Positions 12,501 through 22,900 of a stretch of 26,247 nt of DNA are shown in pieces (the stretch's first letter is position 1; every line of letters begins with the position of its first letter). The notes under the pieces are model-generated. The model was not told where the DNA came from. It saw only the letters and a program-made list of their open reading frames with translations, and made no database searches. This DNA comes from Choristocarpus tenellus KU-1152. Its lineage: Eukaryota > Phaeophyceae. The DNA lies in contig CAXNAD020000170.1 of assembly GCA_964200185.2 (NCBI GenBank), positions 1 to 26,247 of the forward strand. Direction: 5' to 3'. The translations under genes and the position numbers were made by a program.

Positions 12501-15500
12501 AGAAGGGGATCAAAATTTGGAAAATAGTGTATGCTCAGGTTGTGGGATTAAGAATTCATGGCAGGTACCCAAGATACACAGCTTGTTTGTACAAAATAAA
12601 TGTTTTGGATCAGGCAGGATTCCTGGTTCATGCTAAGATTTTGCAAATGTTTGGAGTAGATTGAAACGCTTTTTGAGCACAACCTACGGAAAATATATTT
12701 TTCGTCTTGAAATACTTTGAAGTACATCACCTACTGGGATGACACTCTTGAAAACAACATTTTGGAGCTGATCTCCGCTGATGAAATGAAATGTACATAT
12801 TTGAGCAGTTGCTTGATTTCCCTCGAGAAACTGAGAGAGTTTAGAGTTCTGCAAGTGATTTTTATTATTTGTGCAAGAGCTTTTTTCAGTAACTAGCCAA
12901 TCTCCTTAATATCCTTGAATCCTGAACTTGATCCCAGAGTCTCTTGAGTATCTGAAAATTAAGCATCAGTCTCCTAGACATACACCATTCTACCCCAGAG
13001 TATTTCCACTTGGAATGTATCCCCGCTACTATCACAAGGGATATGCTTCCACGTATATGCTTGATTATTTATTTATTATATGCATAAGCAAGCAAGTGCT
13101 AGATCATATCTCAATATGACAATATCTGAAGCGATTTTCCTTGAATAAAGATGTCTTCTTCTGCTCCACTACTTCGAAACTGCCAGGGAAAAAAAACAAA
13201 ACATGTGCTCACCCCGTCATCATCATACTTGTCATCACGAAGGAAGTCAACGAAATTAGCTTCCTGCAGGACACAATTCTGGAGTGTCATCTCGTCCACT
13301 TGTGGGGACCTGGCGTTTGGATCCTCTGGAGCTTCTCCTGTCACCATTTCACAGGTGAGCTTGTTCCCCTTTTTTGAAATGTGACAGAGGGGGGTAGCCC
13401 GTATATACATGTTATTTGTTAAGGAATCACAGCCAGAAGATAAACTTTCCAAACACTCAGCCACTCAAATCGCTCAGGACTGTTACAAATGCCCAACTAG
13501 ATATTGTTTCGGATCTCATGTCTCATCCCAGTTGATCTTACTCCTTCTTACCACATCGACACTTGTGCAATCACCTCATCTGATTGTATCACTGCACGCC
13601 CTAGGATGAGTGTTTGCATGTCCAGTTCTTTCTGAAATGCTATCATGTCTTCAAGAGTTGTCAGCTTGTCTGAGAACACTCGTGAGCACTCGTGACGCCA
13701 CAATTTCACCAGGCAGACCTCGGTAGGGAGACTGGACTTGGGTGTTCGGAGTACCCCCTGTTATTAAATATATAAATGATGTTGTTGTGGGCAAGGCATT
13801 TCTTAGCTGGTGTGTAGATGTAGGGAATCTTATTCCTCGGGTTTCATTGCAATTGTCTGGGACATTGTTGCTCTGTAGCATTCCAGAGTGTTCTGGGTGT
13901 TAGGAAAAACAAGTCATATTGATCAGCTCCCTTACATTTGTATGTATTGCAATATGACGTACTACATAGGCACCAAAGCTTACCGCTCCTCTCTTACTGT
14001 ACACAAAATTCGCACCTGAAAAACCCTGGACAGCTCACGCATATTGAAGTTATAGTGGAATTTGGATGGAGAAGGCAGCATCTTTGTCCTCATCCAGCGC
14101 CACAATGATGTTGTTGCTGAAGGTAGGCGCTTGGCAAAGGAGCAGAATGTTTGCCTGTGCTCAGTCGCTGGAAATCTCCCGTCCACCTTTTGTGTCGATT
14201 GATGAGTAAACGCAAGCAGTGTGGAAGGCCTAAGGCATGCAGGTTGAACAATTTTCCTGGTACAGACAATGCCGAGCCATCCCTCTATTTCAATTTTCTG
14301 CACTACCATTTCTAACCCATATGATTCTGATGTACATGTAAGTAGCTTACAATTGGGCCTCTTCTCTAGCACCCCCCATTCGGACAAATATCTGGGGAGA
14401 GGGACCAAATATTAACATATACATATACATAAACATATACATATATATATAATATATATATATATATATTGAGACAGGTGAGGGGGCATGGCATCTGGTC
14501 CTAATGAATAGCCATTTGTATATTCTAATGTCTATTCTGGTTCACTTGTTTATTATTTTTCATTTTTCACAAGTTGTCGACAGAAAATGAGAGTAAAGAT
14601 ACCCTGCCGTTGAAAAGAAGGGACATAATAGGCGTGTGCCATATGTTGTTTCCAAAACTGCGACTGAAAGAATATATATATTTTGTTCGAAACTGGGACA
14701 GCGTAGCAGAGGTATTGAAGATTCAAACGCAGATCTGCGAGGGCAAATTGATATCTCACCATCTGCCCGTATATAGATTTGATGCTCTCCTCCGAGGGCA
14801 CAATCATGTTGAAGATGAAAAAGTGCCTTTTGAGGCGATTGGGGATGTTGTTCTTTCCTGGACCTGGGTGGTTCATGGCTCCGACATACTGAAGATCCTC
14901 TAAAACCTGTGCTTTCCAGGGGGACACAATTTGTCTACATGTTTGGGAAGCTTAAGGCTATTGGTCTGGACAGGTTATTGATACCGACCAACATTGTGGT
15001 TGTATTGCTTGTTCTTTAGACCTTAATAAGATGGGCTTCTAGTCCAGGTTCAGAATTGCTCTACAGCACTATTATTCCTGCAAAATATGCAAATGCAATC
15101 ATGAATAGTATTGTATCTGACTTGCTTCTCCCACCACTTACCTTGAGGTCCCCTCTCTTGTCCTTGTCAAGGAAGCAGAATCCTCCTGTCTGAACAAGTT
15201 GTCGGACAATCTCCAAGGTAGGCTGGTCCCCCCAGTCGTTGACCTTGTATTTTTTTCATAGACCACAGAGAGATTGACAGCTCTACCAACCGAAAAATAG
15301 TAACCAGGTCTGTTTCGAATCCAAACTGTCACATTGCTGTGAGCAATGAATACTGTTCACTCTTGTTTAACAGCTGCCACATTTTCTTCATTGAACAGCA
15401 GTGAATTTTTGTGTCACTCTCAATTAACGAAATCTGTCACTGTGCTGAAACTATTGAGGTATACACCCAATTATTGCAGGACCACCACCAACAGTTCATA

Positions 15501-16933
15501 TGGCAGTACAACAGATACTTATATACCTCTGGCATGCTGAGGTCATCCAGGAATATAGTCATGTGGCATCCTGACGGTGGTCCGAAATTCTTGCCGCCTC
15601 TCTTGTCCAGCTCCCCTTCAATGCTCGCCTGTGAAGGGTTCAAAATTGTCTTTTCTAAACTCTCCAGGAGCAAGTGAGATTACATTCCTCGAAGATTGAA
15701 AATCCATGTGACTCCGGTATCAGTTTTCCCAAACCAGTTGTTGTTATTGGAGCTCAAATACAGATGATACGAAACATGAGCGTGATCGCTTATCGTGAAC
15801 CCAAAAATTCAATCATTTAACTATGGGTGCGAGAGATGCTTTGATGTGACAAAATCTATTGGACAAAGAAAAAAAAATGACACCGCCAATTGTAATAAGG
15901 TGTTTGTGATGTCTTAGCCAGAACATCATCTCAGTGCAGTTCACATGTGATACACTCATGGTGACACATTCCAGCCCCCCCAAACTGTAGCCTTCGTATG
16001 AAGTTTCCACGTGAATTTTTATCACAGTCTCCAATCCAGCTTCCTTGACCTGGATCATTCCAGGCGTGGTGGCTGAAGAAAAGTTGATTCTCTTGACCAA
16101 CATTGAATCCCGTTTGAGGGAGTCAAAGTATATGAGCGCAGTAGTGGTCTTGGCAGTCCCGCTCCCTCCCACCATCAGGACTGGGTGCCGGTGTTTCTGT
16201 TTGATTGGGTGGAGAAATATTTTTCTTTCATCCACCCTGTTTCTGAATGTAATCTAGGGCCTTTGTAAGTTGCAACAGGAGGTAATGCGGCATACTTAGA
16301 TGTCTAGAACCACGATTCATTCTTTGAGGAGTAGTAGCATCCCACATTGTCATTCTTCTTGTCAGGCCTTCTTTTGTACACAATTATTGAACACTGCCAC
16401 ATACCCAAACGATCTTCTCATCCCCTCGAAACTGTGATTTGGGTTGACGAAAGTGGTGCAACAATAAGACCAACAAACTAGACTGGGGTCTATTCATGGA
16501 TAAGTGCATGTGGAGCAAATGGGGAGATAAACTCAAATGCAGAACCAGGAAATCCTTTATTTATTCCCCATCATTGTTTTTTTTTTCTCACCTGTAAGTG
16601 ATGGACGATTGCAACTGCACGAGTGGAGTCGAGGGTTGGCACAAGCAAGCTCTGGAAGTCAACCTCCGGGAGGGCTAGAGGGTACTCCCAATCAGCGACT
16701 GTCCACTGCTCCCATTGCAATGTGTCGAGGTTTACAACATGATCAAATATTGTTTTCCCTTGAGAGGCCACAGCATGCTGGGAAATGAGTGAGTCATTTC
16801 CATTACTAGCACTTTGGAGTGACCGAGGGGATTCAGCAAGATCCCGAAGATCTGTTGAGGGCATGTTGCTTGAGTCCACCTGCTTCAAGTACTGATCAAA
16901 CCTGTGTCGTTAAAAGTAGCAAGGTAAGAGGAA

Positions 16934-16974
<41 letters not shown>

Positions 16975-19900
16975 GAGAGATAGAGAGTTTGGGGGTGTTG
17001 TTTTACCTGCGAAAACAAATCGATAAATTTAACGACACGATTTGACCTATTGATAGAGTTCCCAAGTAGGAAGGGCTTAAGCATATTCCTACTCACTTAT
17101 GAGTGAAAGTATCTTAGAGGGTACGAGTTTTTCCCTGTTTGTCCATTGGGGCTTGGCTTCCCACAGGTTTTTATTACATTTTATCTACTTCAAAATTTTT
17201 CAGAGTGTGTAAAATTTATTCTTTATGAAAAGGTGTGTTCGTAAAAAGGATATTGGCATCTCCTAACAAACATGATCGCCAAAATTACATCAAAATTGCA
17301 ACATTGGATTTTTGCTCCCAAATGGACGTGGCTCTACCCTCTAAGATACTTTGACTTTATTGTACTACTTTGACAGCTCAAGAGAGACAATTATGAGGCT
17401 ATTTTCGCTAGTATTCACACTACAAATTACTTTGATGTCTACTTTTTCTGATGTATCTCACTATTTCACTATTTTCATGATTTCAATGTAGTTTTTCTGA
17501 CCTTCAGAATTATACCTGCAGCTTGTAGGTTTTCGTTGGAGAGGTACCAGTATATATATATACATATACTAGAAAAAAATATGGGTCCACAAGTGTATCT
17601 CTCCCCACTGACTACTGATCTAGAATCATACATTTTAGTTGCTCGTGATGCAGGCTTGCAATTCATATGATATCTGCCCACTGACAATGATGAGTTTTGC
17701 AGCATATGCGGAGTCACTCCGCTACTTTTGGTGGTGTAGTAATTCATTTCTTTTTTATTATTTCCTTTCAATTACACCCGTTATGTTGTCGGTGGGCATG
17801 TTCCTTTTGAACTCACTTAAACCTAGGAAACTTTCATCATGCAAATGCCTCAACCAAGGTTCCTCATTCATAGATATTCCAGGGTGCAGGGAGGGGTGTG
17901 ATTTCCGTAAAGCAGAAGAGCACGCTGGACTCTATTATCCAACTCTATGGAATAGGTTCTCTTCTCCAAGCCAGAAATTCCATACCTAAACCTGTCCTCT
18001 GGTTCCATTAGCCCGCCCACCGACCATGACATGCTGAATAGGAAGAGTCGCTCCAGCTCACGCCCCATATCTGCTGCACTCTCACTGAAGTCTGCCATCT
18101 CCATTAATCCTGACAGTAGCCGCAGTAATGCCTTCAATGACAAGGGTAGAGAGTACCACTATCCATCAGTCATAAACTACTGTGGTATAAATGTAGCTTA
18201 AGAATATAGGAATATGGGTAGAGTCTTAGCAAGCCTCCCTAAGTAGGGAGCGACCTTGCCCCCGATTGAAAGGGTTGTGTCATCAGAACTTTGAACTATA
18301 CATAAGAACAGGACCTCCCTTTGGGCATGCTACTTTGAAAGAAAACGTCAACATGTACTTTAGTAGAAAGCAGATGACATTTTGGTATGGTACGAACTGG
18401 CTCTCTCTCACCTGGATCATGCCCACCCGAGAGGATGACATGACAGGATGGCAAGATCTGGCAAGGAAAGTAAACACGTGACCAGGATCATTCGACCCTG
18501 CGCACTCCCCCACAAATTTCCTGCTCAACATCGAGTTGAAGGATGGTTTGGGGGGAAGTATGGGATAAAATATATTCGTCGTTGCTCCATCTTCAATGTG
18601 GCACTTGCACGGGAATAGAAGATTCGAAATTTTCAAGCTCAGAATCCTTTCATTCCTTATGTTACCCACTTAAAACATTCCTTGAGAGTGAACGCTTGGT
18701 CAGCTGGAAGACGCTTCATCCAGCTCTCCACAACTGGCTGCCAGTCCAGGTCGCTGTCAGATACAAAGATGATTCCAGCCCGAGAAACAGTGGCTGGTGA
18801 AGCATTTCTGAGGTCCTCAACCTGGAGTTGAAAAGCATTGAAAGTTACTTTTGATCTAGAGAAGCAAAGTAACATCAAATTGCACAGGAAGGCTGAAGAG
18901 ATTGCAAACAATGAATTTTCTTGATGTATTGCCATGGTAGTTATCTATATGTGAGGGTTAGGGTTTTTGTTCTACTGCGAATAAAGTAGTGGTGGTTCTG
19001 TTTCATTGACGATTCCAATTTTGTAGTTGAAAGTCCCTTTTAGAGCTGTGGATAGGCCAGGAAATATACTGGGCGAGTTATCACATTGACATTATCAAAT
19101 CATGCACCTATGAGTGTTGTTGGGGTCGATTCTTCCAGATGATAGAAATACATATGTTTTCCCCCGAAAAAATCAGTGTGTGGGATTGTGACTGTTGGGT
19201 TCCTTGTAATAAATGTGCCTGAAAGAGTGTTTAATTTCCTCAGAGTCTTCACACCAGCACTATGGGAATGAGAGAGATATAGCGACCAATGGAAGGTGTC
19301 GACTACATAGCATATGCTGATCTCTCAGCAAGGAAGGACAGAGAGTGTAATTCGTGCCCTAGGCTCGTGTTTGGGCCAAAGCATTTGAGAGGGTAGGAGT
19401 TTTTCCCTGTTTGTCTGTTCAGGACTTGGCTTTGGGTTAGGGTTTTTATGCCTTTTTTTGGTTTTCTGTATGAACACTAACCCTAACCCTAAAATGTACA
19501 GGACTATGAAAGGTGCGTCCGGAGCAAGGATATTGACCCAAAGAATATGGGGGGGGGGGGGGGGGGGGGGGGGGCACCCGGGGGGTCGTTTGGACCAAAA
19601 AAAAAAAAAATTTTTTTTCATTCTCCAAAAACAACCAAAAAACAAANNNNNNNNNNCAAATAATATAAAAAAAAAAAAAGAAGAGAGGGGGGGAGGAGAG
19701 GTCTACACCGGGTGTCCATTTGGACCAAAATCAGAAAAAGTTCATTTACATTATCCATCCAACGTATGCAACCAAATCACACAAAAATCATGACAAGAAA
19801 CATTGACCCCAAATGGACAGCCGCCACCCCCCCCCCCAGATACTTTGAGCCATTGACACTTGCTAACAAGCACGATCACCAAAATGCATCAAAATTGCAA

Positions 19901-22900
19901 CATTAGATTTACAATCCCGAATGGATACGGCCCTACTACTCTCTTAAATTCTTTGACTCTCTTCATCTATTCGCTGCAGCGTGGTACAGTTCTTGCCATA
20001 GTGCCGGGTTATCGGATAAAAACATGATTGAATTCATAACCAAATCACCCTGCTGTCAAATTTATTTGATTTGTGTACCCCACAATACTAGTTCATGGGT
20101 CTATGTATGCCTTTCATGATCCAGAAATGCAGCATCCTGCTCTTAATCTCAAGCAACCTTTTGGATGGCGTAAGGTGAAAGCTTTCTTCATAGTGCAGAC
20201 ACACTGAAATTCCTTGCCCATTACCTGATGGGTGGATCCACTCCTACCCGTTTGAGATGCATTCAATTAGATATATTTCTTATAACTACCTTCAACATTT
20301 TCCCCACCACTTTCTCATTGAATTAATAGCAAAAAAAGTTTATCTTGGGCTGGTAAAATATTGTGGAGCCCAGGTATAGTGTTATCTGCCATGGTCAATG
20401 TCAAGATTGAATGAGATGAATGGTTCAAGAACATGATAGGCATCGAGAAGCATTCCAGGTCATTCCAGAAGTGTCAGTTTCCATTTCCAGGAAGTGTAAA
20501 TATGAATAGCTACCATCCCTTCATGTAATTTCATTTCTGGTAAATTTCCATACATGGCAGTAAAAGCAATAAAATGAAATGTTAACTGTTTGTTGAATAG
20601 TGCCATGGTGAATAATTCATGCAAAAGGTCCAGAGTATCCTAGCAGGGGGTTCAGGCGTCCATTTGAGGCCTTTGTGACTCTGTGGGAATTTTCTTGTCA
20701 TTTGAGTAGACCTGTCAGAATTGAGGGCAACTAGTTACCTTCATTTGGATTCACATTCCCCTTACGACCCCCTGAAGGGCCTAATCTGATGGAAAAACAC
20801 CCACAAAACGGGCATCGAACTGGTGTGTTTTACCTCACCCCATCAAGATCCTAATGGACGACCCGGTCTATACACCCCCCCCCTCTAGGATACTATGGGC
20901 CAAAAAATTAGATGCTAGTCCAGTGTTGGAGGAGTCTTCATCGAATAAGAAGGTTACTATCTTTGCTTGTTTAAGGTTGAAAGAAATAAAAAGCCTCCAT
21001 TTTGCATTTGACTGTCCCCCCCTCGTAAATGCTCCAAATATGCCACGAACAATATATGCAGCTGCAAGGTAGCCAAGCCCATTACGTGATCCCAATGGAC
21101 GGTTACCCGCAAGTTCCTTTGCCTCTCCCGGCAAGTGGCAAGTGAATATATAGCTGACTTTCTTGCACAAACATACAGATATCGTGCTCACAATCTTATT
21201 TTTGTTTTCCTCACCTCAAACATCAACTTAACGTTGTCAGTCATGGGTATGCGATCGCCATTTGCAAGTGTAAGAATCTTGTTGTCATCAAGTACAGTGT
21301 TTAGATTTTCTATCCAGATTGCGTCCACTGGACCATCACACACTATCCACTGAGGAAAACGGGGGGGAGATGGCCAACCAGATTAGTTCACGGACGCATC
21401 CATTGGATCAATTTTAGTTCTGAACAAGAAAAAAACTATATTCTGTGTTGGAAAGGCAATATGTTGTTCAAGCTTGTTGAGCTTTGCTGATTCTGTAAAT
21501 TTCAATTGACTTACAAAACTGAATAATGTATCCATGAGACAATCCACTCAAATGAAATCACTACATCGTGACGTCTAGATCGACATTGTTTGTTGTTTTG
21601 CACTACTTTTGGAGCTCTTTGACATACCGTTTTGCTTGCATACGACATCTGATCGACATGGGCATGCATCTTGTAAATCTATCACTCTTCATTTTCATGT
21701 TATTCTATTTGGATACCTGAGCAGTGGAAGACAAGGTCAACCTGTGCCAAGGTTCAATGAACAACTTCATAATATGCAAGAGAGTCTGTCTATTCAACAT
21801 CCATGTATGTTCATACACGTGAGAAAAGCTAGTGGAATTCCTTCATGGTATGCCTCAATTTGCTCACCTGGATGTCTCGGCGAGTCCTGTCATTAAACTT
21901 GCTCCACATGGCAGCAAACACGCCATCTACCCACTCTCCTGTTGCCTTGTCTGTCTCACCAAACATTTCCTCTGCTCTGATGGCCTTTGGGTTCATCTGG
22001 ATGCGCTTGTGCTGTACCCCAGTGGTATTTGTGCAAGCATCCTGACGAACATAATGGGTAGGTTCAAGGTCCTATGTTTAGAATGAAGGATCACACCTGG
22101 TCCTCAAGATTGGCATATCCCTCCTTCTAATTGGCATGGAACAAATATGTTTCCATTGGAAACAAAGATGACTTTGTGCCCTAAAATCAATGCATCACTT
22201 GTTGGCACTCTGGAAGGTATATGTACAAGCATCTTGCACACTATCACCAGGGCATCTTCACATTGACCCAAAATTAATCTATATATATACCTGAAGTGTA
22301 GAGATAATACAGCTCTTTCCCGAGCCTGGTGGTCCGACCATCATGATTCCATGACGTACAAGAGTGGTCTCAAAGAGCTGAACGATCTTGAGACACCAGG
22401 ATGGGTGTGGCATTAGTCCCTCCTTAGCAATGGACTCTTGCATTGCTGATTCTACCTGAAATATATTGTGTGGTATTTGGTTTGTTGAAGGAGGACGAGC
22501 CAGGAATGCTATAGTCTCCAAATATTTGGATCATGAGGGCAAAGTGTTCAAACACAGATACATAGACTGTACTCAGTATGGTAGACCTAGAGTCTTATTT
22601 GAATCACAATACCATTTACATCTCATAACTATGTTGCTATGTAGGGTATACACATGCAGTAGGGCTCCACAGTAGGAATGTCTGCTTGAATTTCCATCTC
22701 TGAAATTTTTCAAGACCTACCAATGGTCCATTTCACCGACCTTGGTATAAGCAGCCCCAGAGGATGATGCCACCACATTTGGGAACAGATCCCCCAGAAG
22801 GCTAAGGAACAATGGGACGTCCTGAGCGATGAGTTTTGAGAGGTTCATGTCCCGTAGAGTACGCATGAGAAGGATCTCCTCATTGGAGTCAAGATTATCG

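Larger units (their letters stand above)
16902..17985 (-). other. Intron 13 (1084 nt)
   Basis: Contains the GA microsatellite and the complete type B element B1. Confidence 0.85.
19535..19851 (-). mobile_element. MITE-like type A element, copy A3, long variant nested in B3
   Basis: Right end CCCCAGATACTTTGAGCC is canonical; left end GACCCAAAGAATATGGGG is a degraded copy. ATT flanks both sides (19532-19534, 19852-19854), consistent with a 3-bp duplication of the B3 target. The half from 19700 matches the reverse complement of A1/A4; the other half is a G-run, A/T-runs and an N gap. Confidence 0.8.
19373..19959 (+). mobile_element. MITE-like type B element, copy B3, interrupted by a type A insertion
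   Basis: Left part (19373-19534) aligns with B1/B2 from GAGGGTAGGAGTTTTTCCC to GGATATTGAC; right part (19852-19959) resumes with TTGACACTTGCTAACAAGCA and runs to CTCTTAAATTCTTTGACTC. Between them sits A3. Without A3 the B body would be about 270 bp, as for B1 and B2. Outer flanks TTT and TCT differ by one base. Confidence 0.82.
18822..21214 (-). other. Intron 10 (2393 nt)
   Basis: Largest intron. It holds telomere-like repeats (18954, 19434, 19475), B3 with A3 nested inside (19373-19959), the assembly gap, and element C (20627-20901). The spaces between (18968-19372, 19960-20626, 20902-21214) show nothing recognisable. Confidence 0.85.

Noticed and set aside
16197-16257. In-frame extension upstream of exon 15 ([13 protein letters not shown]...)
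   Set aside because: It would add about 19 residues between VHHLQ and the AAA3 P-loop strand that the family lacks; the later AAACAG acceptor fits exactly.
17870-17985. Long open frame continuing past exon 13
   Set aside because: Sequence loses dynein similarity at the donor TAG|GTATGG, and exon 14 completes the codon.
19325-19793. Proline- and glycine-rich open frames on both strands
   Set aside because: They are translations of the homopolymer runs and the N gap in A3/B3.
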